This document shows positions 42,720 to 51,409 of a DNA stretch of 64,000 nt, one piece after another (position 1 is the first letter of the stretch; every line of letters begins with the position of its first letter). Source of the DNA: Kitasatospora sp. MAP5-34 (GTDB taxonomy: Bacteria; Actinomycetota; Actinomycetes; Streptomycetales; Streptomycetaceae). Below the pieces are notes generated by a model that had not been told where the DNA came from, made no database searches, and saw only the letters and a program-made list of their open reading frames with translations. The position numbers and the translations under genes were made by a program. The DNA is taken from NCBI RefSeq assembly GCF_029894335.1, contig NZ_JARXZC010000025.1, forward strand, positions 1 to 64,000. The letters run 5' to 3'.

Positions 42720-44741
42720 TCAGCTGGTAGCGGCGGTGGCCGCGGCCCAAGGCTGGAGCCTGTTGGCGAGCCGGATCTCGTCGACGATCCGGCCGATGAT
42801 GGTGGTGATGCCGAAGTCCTTCGGGGTGAAGACGGCGGCGACGCCGGCGGCCTTCAGGGTCTCGGCGTCCGCTGCCGGGATGATGCCACCGACGATCACG
42901 GGGACATCCTCCACCCCCGCGCGGCGCAGCCGGTGCAGAACGTCCGGAACCAGCTCCGGGTGGGCGCCGGAGAGGATCGACAGGCCGACGCAGTGCACGT
43001 CCTCGGCGACGGCGGCGGAGACGATCTGTTCGGGCGTCAGTCGGATGCCCTGGTAGACCACCTCGAACCCGGCGTCGCGGGCCCGGACGGCGATCTGCTC
43101 GGCGCCGTTGGAGTGCCCGTCCAGGCCGGGCTTGCCGACCAGCAGGCGGAGCTTGCCGACGCCGAGCTCGGCTGCGGTGGCCGCCACCGCCTCGCGGACG
43201 GCGGCCAGTTCGCCGCCCGGCTCGGCCGCCACCGCGACCGGGGCGCCGCCGACGCCGGTGGGCGCGCGGTACTCGCCGAAGACGTCGCGCAGGGCGAAGG
43301 ACCACTCTCCGGTGGTGACCCCGGCGCGGGCACAGGCGAGGGTGGCGGGCATCAGGTTGTCGGTGGTGAGGGCCGTCGTCTTGAGCTGCTCCAGCGCCGT
43401 CTGCACGGCCGGCTCGTCGCGCTTGCCGCGCCACTGCTGAAGGGCGGTCAGGACGGACTGCTCGGAGGCCGGGTCGATCACCATGATCGCGGCGTCGAGG
43501 TCGGCGGTGAGCGGGCTCTCCTCGGTGGTGTCGAAGCAGTTCACCCCGACGATCTTGTCCTCGCCCGACTCGATCCGGGCCCGCCGGGCGGCGTGCGCGG
43601 CCACCAGGTTGGACTTCAGGTAGCCCGACTCGACGGCCGGAATCACCCCGCCCATCTCCAGCACCTTGGCGATCTCGGCCTCCGCGCCGGCGAGCAGCTC
43701 GGCGGTCTTGGTCTCGATCACCTCGGAGCCGTTGAAGATGTCGCCGTACTCCAGCAAGTCCGACTCGTAGGCCAGCACCTGCTGGATGCGCAGCGACCAC
43801 TGCTGGTCCCACGGCCGGGGCAGGCCGAGCGCCTCGTTCCAGGCCGGCAGCTGGACGGCCCGGGCGCGGGCGTCCTTGGAGAGCGTGACGGCGAGCATCT
43901 CCAGCACGATCCGCTGGACGTTGTTCTCCGGCTGGGCCTCGGTCAGGCCGAGCGAGTTGACCTGGACGCCGTACCGGAAGCGGCGCTGCTTCTCGTCCTC
44001 GATGCCGTAGCGCTCGCGGGTGACCTTCTCCCACAGGCGGGCGAAGGCGCGCATCTTGCACATCTCCTCGACGAAGCGGACGCCCGCGTTCACGAAGAAG
44101 GAGATCCGGGCGACCACCTCGCCCATCCGCTCGGCCGGCACCTGGCCGGAGTCACGGACGGCGTCCAGCACCGAGATCGCGGTGCACATCGCGTACGCGA
44201 TCTCCTGGACGGGGGTGGCCCCGGCCTCCTGCAGGTGGTAGCTGCAGATGTTGATCGGGTTCCACTTGGGGATGTTGGCGACGGTGTACGCGATCATGTC
44301 GGTGATAAGGCGCACCGAGGGGCCGGGCGGGAAGACGTGCGTCCCGCGCGAGAGGTACTCCTTGACGATGTCGTTCTGGGTGGTGCCGGTGAGCTTGGTG
44401 ATGTCGGCACCCTGCTCCTCGGCGACCACCTGGTACATCGCCAGCAGCCACATCGCGGTGGCGTTGATCGTCATCGAGGTGTTGGTCTGCTCGAGCGGGA
44501 TGCCGTCGAACAGTGCCCGCATGTCACCCACATGGCCCACCGGGACGCCGACCCGGCCGACCTCGCCACGGGCGAGGATGTGGTCCGAGTCGTACCCCGT
44601 CTGAGTCGGCAGGTCGAAGGCCACCGACAGGCCGGTCTGCCCCTTGGCGAGGTTCTTCCGGTAGAGCGCGTTGGAGTCGGCCGCGGTGGAGTGGCCCGCG
44701 TAGGTACGCATCAGCCAGGGCCGGTCTTTTTGACGCGTCAT
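42720..44741 (-). CDS. ecm: ethylmalonyl-CoA mutase (MeaA-type, B12-dependent)
   Basis: Rearranges ethylmalonyl-CoA to methylsuccinyl-CoA with adenosylcobalamin. The 673-residue protein has the acyl-CoA mutase barrel first (M-R-T-Y-A-G-H-S-T, L-S-V-A-F-D-L-P-T-Q-T-G-Y-D-S-D, S-M-T-I-N-A-T-A). The C-terminal cobalamin domain has the lower-ligand motif K-P-G-L-D-G-H-S-N-G and the G-L-S-I-L-S-G-A-H segment. The length and fused B12 domain are those of MeaA/Ecm, shorter than methylmalonyl-CoA mutase large subunits. Its start overlaps the ccr stop. It depends on the AdoCbl that the cob operon in this window helps to make. Confidence 0.94.
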   Translation of the reverse strand: MTRQKDRPWLMRTYAGHSTAADSNALYRKNLAKGQTGLSVAFDLPTQTGYDSDHILARGEVGRVGVPVGHVGDMRALFDGIPLEQTNTSMTINATAMWLLAMYQVVAEEQGADITKLTGTTQNDIVKEYLSRGTHVFPPGPSVRLITDMIAYTVANIPKWNPINICSYHLQEAGATPVQEIAYAMCTAISVLDAVRDSGQVPAERMGEVVARISFFVNAGVRFVEEMCKMRAFARLWEKVTRERYGIEDEKQRRFRYGVQVNSLGLTEAQPENNVQRIVLEMLAVTLSKDARARAVQLPAWNEALGLPRPWDQQWSLRIQQVLAYESDLLEYGDIFNGSEVIETKTAELLAGAEAEIAKVLEMGGVIPAVESGYLKSNLVAAHAARRARIESGEDKIVGVNCFDTTEESPLTADLDAAIMVIDPASEQSVLTALQQWRGKRDEPAVQTALEQLKTTALTTDNLMPATLACARAGVTTGEWSFALRDVFGEYRAPTGVGGAPVAVAAEPGGELAAVREAVAATAAELGVGKLRLLVGKPGLDGHSNGAEQIAVRARDAGFEVVYQGIRLTPEQIVSAAVAEDVHCVGLSILSGAHPELVPDVLHRLRRAGVEDVPVIVGGIIPAADAETLKAAGVAAVFTPKDFGITTIIGRIVDEIRLANRLQPWAAATAATS

Positions 44742-46078
44742 CAGATGTCCCTGAAGCGGTTGATGGCCGGGAGGTGCTTCTCGCGCAGCTCGGTGTCGCG
44801 CACGCCCAGGCCTTCACCCGGAGCCAGGCAGAGCACGCCGACCTTGCCCTGGTGCTTGTTGTGGTGCACGTCCAGCGCGGCCTGGCCGGTCTGGTCGAGG
44901 GTGTAGACCTTGGAGACGGTCGGGTGGATCTTGCCCTTGGCCACCAGGCGGTTGGCCTCCCAGGCCTCGCGGTAGTTGGCGAAGTGCGAGCCGACGATCT
45001 TCTTCAGCGACATCCAGAGGTACCGGTTGTCGTACTGGTGCATGAAGCCGGAGGTGGACGCGCAGGTGACGATGGTGCCGCCCTTGCGGGTGACGTAGAC
45101 CGAGGCGCCGAAGGTCTCGCGGCCCGGGTGCTCGAAGACGATGTCCACGTCCTCGCCGCCCGTCAGCTCGCGGATCCGGCCGCCCAGGCGCTTCCATTCG
45201 CGCGGGTCCTGGTTGTTCTCGTCCTTCCAGAACTTGTAGCCCTCGGCGCTGCGGTCGATGATCGCCTCGGCGCCCATCGCCCGGCAGATGTCGGCCTTCT
45301 GCTCGCTGGAGACCACGCAGATCGGGGTGGCGCCGCCGGCCAGCGCGTACTGGGTGGCGTACGAGCCGAGCCCGCCGCTCGCGCCCCAGATCAGCACGTT
45401 GTCGCCCTGCTTCATCCCCGCGCCGTTGCGGCTGACCAGCTGCCGGTAGGCGGTGGAGTTGACCAGGCCGGGGGAGGCGGCCTCCTCCCACGTGAGGTGG
45501 GCGGGCTTGGGCATCAGCTGGTTGGTCTTGACCAGCGCCAGCTGGGCCAGGCCGCCGAAGTTGGTCTCGAAGCCCCAGATCCGCTGCTCAGGGTCCATCA
45601 TCGTGTCGTTGTGGCCGTCGGAGCTCTCCAACTCGACGGAGAGGCAGTGCGCGACCACCTCGTCGCCCGGCTTCCAGGCGTTGACGCCGGCGCCCGTCCG
45701 CAGAACCACGCCCGCCAGGTCCGAACCGACCACGTGGTACGGCAGGTCGTGGCGCTTGGTGAGCGGCGACAGGCGGCCGTACCGCTCCAGGAAGCCGAAG
45801 GTGGAGACCGGCTCGAAGATCGAGCTCCACACGGTGTTGTAGTTCACGGCGCTGGCCATCACGGCGACCAGGGCCTCGCCCGGGCCGAGCTCCGGCAGGG
45901 CGACGTCCTCGAGGTGGAGGGACTGGCGTGGGTCCTTGTCGCGGCTGGCGAGGCCGGCGAACATCTGCTCCTCGTCCTTGTGGAGCGTGACCGCCCGGTA
46001 GGACTCCGGCAGCTTCAGCGCGGCGAAGTCCGCCGAGGTGCTGTCGGAGCTGAGGATTGCGTCGAGGATTTCCTTCAT
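44741..46078 (-). CDS. ccr: crotonyl-CoA carboxylase/reductase
   Basis: Reductively carboxylates crotonyl-CoA to ethylmalonyl-CoA with NADPH. The 445-residue zinc-less MDR enzyme contains A-S-A-V-N-Y-N-T-V-W-S-S-I-F-E-P, P-Y-H-V-V-G-S-D-L-A-G, the CO2-pocket segment I-W-G-F-E-T-N-F-G-G-L-A-Q, L-I-W-G-A-S-G-G-L-G-S-Y, and F-E-H-P-G-R-E-T-F-G. From memory it is extremely close to streptomycete and Kitasatospora Ccr. The ATG at 46078 follows GGAGGCAGCC. It is the first gene of the operon, downstream of the palindromes at 46279-46316. It also supplies extender units for polyketides. Confidence 0.97.
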   Translation of the reverse strand: MKEILDAILSSDSTSADFAALKLPESYRAVTLHKDEEQMFAGLASRDKDPRQSLHLEDVALPELGPGEALVAVMASAVNYNTVWSSIFEPVSTFGFLERYGRLSPLTKRHDLPYHVVGSDLAGVVLRTGAGVNAWKPGDEVVAHCLSVELESSDGHNDTMMDPEQRIWGFETNFGGLAQLALVKTNQLMPKPAHLTWEEAASPGLVNSTAYRQLVSRNGAGMKQGDNVLIWGASGGLGSYATQYALAGGATPICVVSSEQKADICRAMGAEAIIDRSAEGYKFWKDENNQDPREWKRLGGRIRELTGGEDVDIVFEHPGRETFGASVYVTRKGGTIVTCASTSGFMHQYDNRYLWMSLKKIVGSHFANYREAWEANRLVAKGKIHPTVSKVYTLDQTGQAALDVHHNKHQGKVGVLCLAPGEGLGVRDTELREKHLPAINRFRDI

Positions 46079-46278
46079 GGCTGCCTCCGAAGGCGTACCT
46101 GTGTGAGGGGGGCACAGGGCGTCTGGGGGAGCCGGGCGCGGACACCGGCTTCGCTGTCGGTCTGAGTGAGTGAGTCGATCTGGGTGGATCTGGGCCTGCG
46201 CGACGAGTGGTGGTGTCGCACCCGACACGGCGCGCCGAGGTGGGGAGCCGCGGCGCCGCGACTGGTGAGTAACAAGGT

Positions 46279-46316
46279 AGTGGCACCCTGTGCCACTCGT
46301 AAAGACACTGGGTGTC
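46279..46316. promoter_or_regulatory. operator palindromes upstream of ccr
   Basis: AGTGGCAC - CCT - GTGCCACT (46279-46297) is a perfect 19-bp palindrome. It is followed at 46304-46316 by GACAC - TGG - GTGTC. They lie about 200 bp upstream of the ccr start. A nearly identical copy of the first palindrome lies in the TetR gene (46593-46609). A likely binding site for the adjacent TetR protein. Confidence 0.65.
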
Positions 46317-46369
46317 ATCAATTCGGGTGAATGCGACTGCCGTTCGAGCCTCCGCTCGGGCGGCATGCG

Positions 46370-46403
46370 GAAGGCCCGCCCCGCAGTTGCGGGGCGGGCC
46401 TTC
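46370..46403. terminator. terminator hairpin after the TetR gene
   Basis: A perfect 15-16-bp stem (GAAGGCCCGCCCCGC / GCGGGGCGGGCCTTC) with a tiny loop lies between the 3' end of the TetR gene and the ccr promoter region. Confidence 0.82.
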
Positions 46404-46435
46404 GATACCGCTCTGACCTGCGGATATGTGGGATG

Positions 46436-47344
46436 TCAGGTGGCCTGTGCGCCGGCCAGCGCGGCCCGGATGCTGTCCACCACGAGGTCCAGCGGGGCGT
46501 CCGTGCGGGCCACTGTGATGAGTACCTCACCCCCCGGGCTGGCACTGAGTGCGCTGATGGCACTCGCCTCCATCGGCGTCGCGGTGTCACCAGTGGCACC
46601 CGGTGCCACAGTCGTGCCACGCCGCCGGGCACCCGTCGGAGCCGTCGCCCAGAAGGTGTTCCGGATGACCTCGAAGGAGTGGTCGAGCTGCGCCTCCACG
46701 TCCCCGAAGCCGCCGGCCCGAAGCCAGCGCCGCAGTACGTGGTTGTGGGCCGCGACCACCGCCGCCGCCGAGACCTCGGCCAGCATCGAGTCGTCGTCCC
46801 CGCCGCGCTGCCAGCCCGGCGGGATCTCCTCGGCCGCGTCGAACCGGCCCAGCAGGTACCGGGTGAACAGCCGCTCGTACCGGGAGACCACCGCGATCTC
46901 GCGCTCGCGCAGCGCGGGCACCTGGCGGATCAGCTGGTACCGCGCCACCGAGACCCCGGGCGTGGAGGCGTACATCCGGAGCACCTCCTTGATGCCCCGG
47001 CAGACCACGTCGAGCGGGTGCTCCTCGTAGTCGGAGCTGGCCAGCAGGTCGGCGACCCGGATCAGGGTGTCGTCGTGGTCCGGGAAGATCGCCTCCTCCT
47101 TGGACCGGAAGTACCGGAAGAAGGTCCGCCGGGCCACCCCGGCGGCGGCGGCGATCTGGTCGACCGTCGTCTCCTCGTACCCCTGGGTGGCGAACAGCTC
47201 CATCGCGGCCGTGGCCAGGTCCTGGCGCATCTGCTGCCGCTGGGCGGCCGCCCGGCGGTTGCCGGCGCCCGCCTCGGTGGCGGGCCGTACGGAGTCCTGC
47301 TGCTCCAGGAGAGACGTTTCGGTGGATGACTGAGCCCGGTCCAT
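46436..47344 (-). CDS. TetR-family regulator next to the ethylmalonyl-CoA operon
   Basis: A 302-residue TetR protein. The helix-turn-helix is in T-T-V-D-Q-I-A-A-A-A-G-V-A-R-R-T-F-F-R-Y-F-R-S-K (about 57-80). The ligand domain is longer than usual, with a Gly/Thr/Ala-rich C-terminal extension after about 235. It lies upstream of ccr in the same orientation, separated by a terminator. Its candidate operator occurs in front of ccr and again within its own coding region, 46593-46609. The ligand is probably an acyl-CoA by context. The ATG at 47344 lacks a clear ribosome-binding site. Confidence 0.85.
   Translation of the reverse strand: MDRAQSSTETSLLEQQDSVRPATEAGAGNRRAAAQRQQMRQDLATAAMELFATQGYEETTVDQIAAAAGVARRTFFRYFRSKEEAIFPDHDDTLIRVADLLASSDYEEHPLDVVCRGIKEVLRMYASTPGVSVARYQLIRQVPALREREIAVVSRYERLFTRYLLGRFDAAEEIPPGWQRGGDDDSMLAEVSAAAVVAAHNHVLRRWLRAGGFGDVEAQLDHSFEVIRNTFWATAPTGARRRGTTVAPGATGDTATPMEASAISALSASPGGEVLITVARTDAPLDLVVDSIRAALAGAQAT
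46593..46609. promoter_or_regulatory. intragenic copy of the ccr operator palindrome
   Basis: GTGGCACCCGGTGCCAC differs from the ccr upstream site GTGGCACCCTGTGCCAC (46280-46296) at one central base. It lies in the part of the TetR gene coding for the variable C-terminal extension. Confidence 0.55.
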
Positions 47345-47550
47345 GCCCGGAACGCTACACGCCCCTGGTCCCGAGGCCGCCGCCTTTGCTCTGCGCACCG
47401 GCGCCACCGCTCCCGTCGGGACGGGCCGCGCCGCCACCGGCCGGGGCCACCGGGACGAGGCCGCCCCCGGGCTCCAGGCCGGTCGCAGCGGGAGACCGTT
47501 CCGGTCCACCGGGTCGTGCCCCGCCGATGGGCCGCCCGTCGGCAGGCCGT

Positions 47551-49326
47551 TCACCGGCGTGCGTGGTCGCGGAAGCCACGCCCCGTCTTACGACCCAGGC
47601 AACCCGCCGCGACCAGGTGCTCCAGCAGCGGCGCGGCGGCGAGGCCGGGCTCGCGGAACTCCTGGTGCAGCACGCGCTCGATGGTCAGCGAGACGTCCAG
47701 CCCGACCACGTCGAGCAGTTCGAACGGGCCCATCGGGTAGCCGCAGCCGAGCTTCATCGCGGTGTCGATGTCGTCCACCGTCGCGTAGTGCTCCTGCAGC
47801 ATCCGCACCGCGTCGTTCAGGTACGGGAAGAGCAGCGCGTTCACGATGAACCCGGCCCGGTCACCGCACTCCACCGCGTGCTTGCGGACCTTCCCGCACA
47901 GCTCCAGCACGGTGGACGTGACATCCGCGCCGGTCAGCACGGTGGAGACCACCTCGACCAGCTTCATCGCGGGCGCCGGGTTGAAGAAGTGCATGCCGAT
48001 CACGTCCTGCGGCCGCGAGGTCGCGGTCGCGCAGCTGATCACCGGCAGCGAGGAGGTGGTGGTCGCCAGCACCGCGCCCGGCTTGCAGATCTTGTCCAGG
48101 GTCGCGAACAGCTCACGCTTCACCGCGAGATCCTCGGCCACCGCCTCGACCACGAGGTCGGCCTCGGCCAGATCGCCGTACCGGCCGGTCGGGGTGACCA
48201 GCGCCAGCGCCTCGTCCCGCTGCGCCTCGGTGAGGCGGCCCTTGGCGACGGAACGTTCCAGCGACTTGGTCAGCTGCGCCTTGGCCTTGTCCGCCTTCTC
48301 CTGGCTGCGGGCGGTCAGCAGCACCTGGTAGCCGGCCTTGGCGAAGACCTCGGCGATCCCGGTCGCCATCGTCCCGGAGCCGCAGACACCGACGCTGCGG
48401 ATCTCCCGGCCCGCCACCCGCGCGGCCGTCTGCTCGGCGGTCCCGGCGACCACCTTGGACGAACCGGGTGCCTCGTAGGTGTAGAAGCCACGGCCGGACT
48501 TGCGGCCCAGCAGCCCGGCGGCGACCAGCTGGCCGAGGATCGGCGCGGGCGCGTGCAGCCGGTCCTTGGACTGCTCGTACATCGCCTCCAGGACGGTGCG
48601 CGCGGTGTCCACGCCGATCAGGTCGAGCAGGGCCAGCGGACCCATCGGCAGGCCGCAGCCGAGCCGCATCGCGGCGTCGATGTCCTCGCGCGTCGCGTAC
48701 TTCGACTCGTACATCGCGGCGGCCTGGTTGAGGTACGCGAAGAGCAGGCCGTTCACCACGAACCCGGCCCGGTCGCCCGCCGCGACCGGCTCCTTGCCCA
48801 GCTCGCGGGCGAAGGCGGCGGCCTCCTCGGCGACCTGAGGGGTCGTCAGGACGGTGCGGACCACCTCGACCAGCTTCATCGAGTGCACCGGGTTGAAGAA
48901 GTGCAGGCCGAGCACCCGCTCGGGGCGGGCGGTGGCGGCGGCGATCCGGGTCACCGAGAGCGCGGTCGTACCGGTGGCGAGCACGGTCTCCGGCGGGCAG
49001 ATCCGGTCCAGCTCGGCGAAGATCTCGCGCTTGAGCTCCAGCTGCTCGGGGACCTCCTCGATCACCAGATCGGCCGTGGCGGCCGCGTCGAGCCGGTCGC
49101 CGACCGAGATCAGCTCGAGCAGCCCGGTGCGCTGCTCGGCGGTGAGCCGCTCGCGCTGCACGGCGTGCGCGGTGGCCTCCTCGATCCGGGCCAGCGCCCG
49201 GGCGGCGGAGCCGGAGTCGGCCTCGATGCCGATCACCCGGCGGCCGCTGCGCGCGATGGCGACGGCGATGCCGGCGCCCATGGTGCCGAGGCCGACCACG
49301 GCGACGGTGGGGAAGGGACGCTCCAT
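47551..49326 (-). CDS. double 3-hydroxyacyl-CoA dehydrogenase (two fused copies)
   Basis: A 591-residue NAD-dependent dehydrogenase made of two homologous 3-hydroxybutyryl-CoA dehydrogenase units of about 285 residues. Each has a Rossmann motif (V-G-L-G-T-M-G-A-G and C-G-S-G-T-M-A-T-G), the catalytic H-F-F-N-P-x-x-x-M-K-L-V-E-V-V, and the C-terminal helical domain with G-Y/L-P-M-G-P. Both active-site His/Glu/Asn sets look complete, so both halves may work. It would reduce or oxidise 3-hydroxybutyryl-CoA, feeding crotonyl-CoA to Ccr. AAGGAG lies well placed before the ATG. Confidence 0.9.
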   Translation of the reverse strand: MERPFPTVAVVGLGTMGAGIAVAIARSGRRVIGIEADSGSAARALARIEEATAHAVQRERLTAEQRTGLLELISVGDRLDAAATADLVIEEVPEQLELKREIFAELDRICPPETVLATGTTALSVTRIAAATARPERVLGLHFFNPVHSMKLVEVVRTVLTTPQVAEEAAAFARELGKEPVAAGDRAGFVVNGLLFAYLNQAAAMYESKYATREDIDAAMRLGCGLPMGPLALLDLIGVDTARTVLEAMYEQSKDRLHAPAPILGQLVAAGLLGRKSGRGFYTYEAPGSSKVVAGTAEQTAARVAGREIRSVGVCGSGTMATGIAEVFAKAGYQVLLTARSQEKADKAKAQLTKSLERSVAKGRLTEAQRDEALALVTPTGRYGDLAEADLVVEAVAEDLAVKRELFATLDKICKPGAVLATTTSSLPVISCATATSRPQDVIGMHFFNPAPAMKLVEVVSTVLTGADVTSTVLELCGKVRKHAVECGDRAGFIVNALLFPYLNDAVRMLQEHYATVDDIDTAMKLGCGYPMGPFELLDVVGLDVSLTIERVLHQEFREPGLAAAPLLEHLVAAGCLGRKTGRGFRDHARR

Positions 49327-49796
49327 AGGTCCTGACTCCTTGTCATGGGACCCGTGCCGACGTCCGCGTGCCCAGCCGCCCGGCCTGCTCGTCCGGTGGG
49401 ATCGAGCGGCGTTGCGGGGTGCGTGAGAACGCGGGGGTACGTGCGACGGCACGGGAACGGGAGGGAATGACGGGTGCGGCACTTGCGAGCAGGCCGGTCC
49501 GCTCCGGCTCTGCTGCGGGTGTGCCGTGGTGCTCAGGCGCGCTGAGTGCGGTGTCGCTGAGTGAAGGTGTGGAGAACGCTGCGATCGCGTCCGTGAAACG
49601 TGCGATGGCACGTCGGACGGCGGCCCCGCTGGTGCGGCTCCCGAAGCCCAGCGGTGGTGCGTGCGGTCACTGTAGCGAAGTTACCGCCAGGTAGGGAAGG
49701 GTGCGGGCATGACGAAGCCCCCACTTCCCGGGAGTTTTCCGAGGAGGCGGGGGCTTCGCTGTTACGGGTGGGGCAGGTGGGTCAGTTGCCGGTGGG
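49327..49796. other. 470-bp intergenic region with palindromes and a terminator
   Basis: No gene is supported. It holds two related palindromes, CGTGC-GACG-GCACG (about 49440-49453) and ACGTGC-GATG-GCACGT (49598-49613), upstream of the double dehydrogenase. It also holds a terminator-like hairpin at 49713-49758 for neighbouring transcripts. Confidence 0.55.
49713..49758. terminator. terminator hairpin downstream of the MFS gene
   Basis: 10-bp arms CGAAGCCCCC / GGGGGCTTCG enclose a 26-nt loop, 40 bp beyond the 3' end of the MFS gene. Confidence 0.6.
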
Positions 49797-51299
49797 TCAG
49801 TGCGCCATGACCGGGATGGCGTCCAGGACCTCGCCGTCCTCGCCGACGACCGGCTGGGTGCCCTGGTGGCCGGCGTTGATCAGCAGGCCGGCGATGAGCG
49901 CGGCCAGCACCAGGATGCCGAAGGACCAGGTGATCGCGGTCGAGAAGCTGTGCACCATGGTCTGGGCGTGGGCCAGCGGCGACGCGGTCGGGCCGACGTG
50001 GTGTGCCTTGGCGTACGCGGTGGCGGCGCTGTTGGCGATGGTGGCCAGCAGAGCGGTGCCGATCGCGCCGCCGACCTGCTGCGAGGTGTTGACCATCGCG
50101 GAGGCGACACCGGCGTCGCGCGGCTCGACGCCGAGCGTGGCCAGGCTCATGGCGGGCATGAACGCGGTACCCATGCCGAGGCCCATCAGGATCAGGCCGG
50201 GCAGGATCAGGGCGGGGTACGAGCTGTCCACCTTGATCTGGGTGAGGATCAGCAGGCCGACCGAGGCGGTCAGGAAGCCGGGGGCCATCAGGTAGCGCGG
50301 CGGGACCCTGGTCATCAGCCGGGCGCCGATCTGGGTCGAGCCGGTGATCATGCCCGCGACCATGGGCAGGAAGGCGACACCGGTGAGCACCGGGCTGTAG
50401 TTCAGCACCTTCTGCATGTAGTACGTCAGGAAGAGGAAGAGCCCGAACATCCCGATCACGGCCAGGCCGAGCGACAGGTAGGCGCCGCCACGGTTGCGGT
50501 TGAGGATCACCCGGAGCGGCAGCAGCGGGGCCTTGACCTTGCTCTCGACCAGCACGAACGAGGCCAGCAGGACGACGGCGGCGGCGAACAGGCCGAGGGT
50601 GATGCCGGAGGTCCAGCCGTCCGTCTCGGCGCGGGTGAAGCCGTAGACCAGCGAGACCAGGCCGGAGGTGACCAGCAGGACGCCGGGGATGTCGAGGCGG
50701 TTGCTGTTACGGGCGCCGCCGGGCTCGCGGATGATCAGCACCGCACCGGCGATGGCGACCGCCGCGAACGGGATGTTGACGAAGAAGGTCCAGCGCCAGT
50801 TCATGTACTCGGTGAGCAGGCCGCCCAGGATCAGACCGATCGCGCCACCGCCACCGGCGATCGCGCCGTAGATGCCGAACGCCTTGGCCCGCTCGTGGGC
50901 CTCGGTGAACATCACCGCGAGCAGCGAGAGCGCCGCCGGGGCGAGCAGTGCGCCGAACAGGCCCTGCAGGGCCCGGGAGCCGAGCAGCATCGCGGTGTTC
51001 GCGGCGGCACCGCCGAGGGCGGAGGCGAGCGCGAAGCCGGTCAGGCCGACGATGAAGGTCCGTCGGCGTCCCCACAGGTCGGCGATCCGTCCGCCGAAGA
51101 GCAGCAGGCCACCGAAGGCGAGGGCGTAAGCGGTGATCACCCACTGCCGGTTGGCGTCGGAGATGCCGAGGTCCGCCTGGGCGGAGGGGAGCGCGATGTT
51201 CACGACAGTCGCGTCGAGGACGACCATCAGCTGCGCGAGGCCGATGAATATCAGCGCTTTCCAGCGCCGGGGGTCCGGCTGCGGGACGGTCTGGGACAT
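49797..51299 (-). CDS. DHA2-family (14-TMS) MFS drug transporter
   Basis: A 500-residue EmrB/QacA-type exporter with 14 predicted membrane helices. Motif D1 at helix 1 reads L-D-A-T-V-V-N-I-A-L-P, motif A is G-G-R-I-A-D-L-W-G-R-R-R, and motif C is in helix 5, G-A-I-A-G-G-G-G-A-I-G-L-I-L-G-G. It probably exports a toxic hydrophobic compound with proton antiport. The TetR gene immediately upstream in the same direction is the likely regulator. ATG 51299 is preferred to the GTG four codons upstream because a purine-rich AGTGGG lies at a sensible distance. Confidence 0.9.
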   Translation of the reverse strand: MSQTVPQPDPRRWKALIFIGLAQLMVVLDATVVNIALPSAQADLGISDANRQWVITAYALAFGGLLLFGGRIADLWGRRRTFIVGLTGFALASALGGAAANTAMLLGSRALQGLFGALLAPAALSLLAVMFTEAHERAKAFGIYGAIAGGGGAIGLILGGLLTEYMNWRWTFFVNIPFAAVAIAGAVLIIREPGGARNSNRLDIPGVLLVTSGLVSLVYGFTRAETDGWTSGITLGLFAAAVVLLASFVLVESKVKAPLLPLRVILNRNRGGAYLSLGLAVIGMFGLFLFLTYYMQKVLNYSPVLTGVAFLPMVAGMITGSTQIGARLMTRVPPRYLMAPGFLTASVGLLILTQIKVDSSYPALILPGLILMGLGMGTAFMPAMSLATLGVEPRDAGVASAMVNTSQQVGGAIGTALLATIANSAATAYAKAHHVGPTASPLAHAQTMVHSFSTAITWSFGILVLAALIAGLLINAGHQGTQPVVGEDGEVLDAIPVMAH

Positions 51300-51349
51300 G
51301 GAGGTACCCACTTATGTGTGCGGTGCGAGCGTGCGGAAGCGGAGGTGCG

Positions 51350-51368
51350 GAGTCCGAGCTGCGGACTC
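51350..51368. promoter_or_regulatory. palindrome between tetR and MFS genes
   Basis: GAGTCCG - AGCTG - CGGACTC has perfect 7-bp arms and lies in the 110-bp gap before the exporter gene. It is a candidate operator or small hairpin. Confidence 0.45.
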
Positions 51369-51409
51369 TTGGGCGCGGAAGTCTTGGGTGCTGGGGGCAG
51401 GCGAGCGGC

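Noticed and set aside
42183..44906. Very long plus-strand frame opposite ecm and its neighbours
   Set aside because: An antisense shadow of the strongly biased minus-strand genes, and its translation has no recognisable domain.
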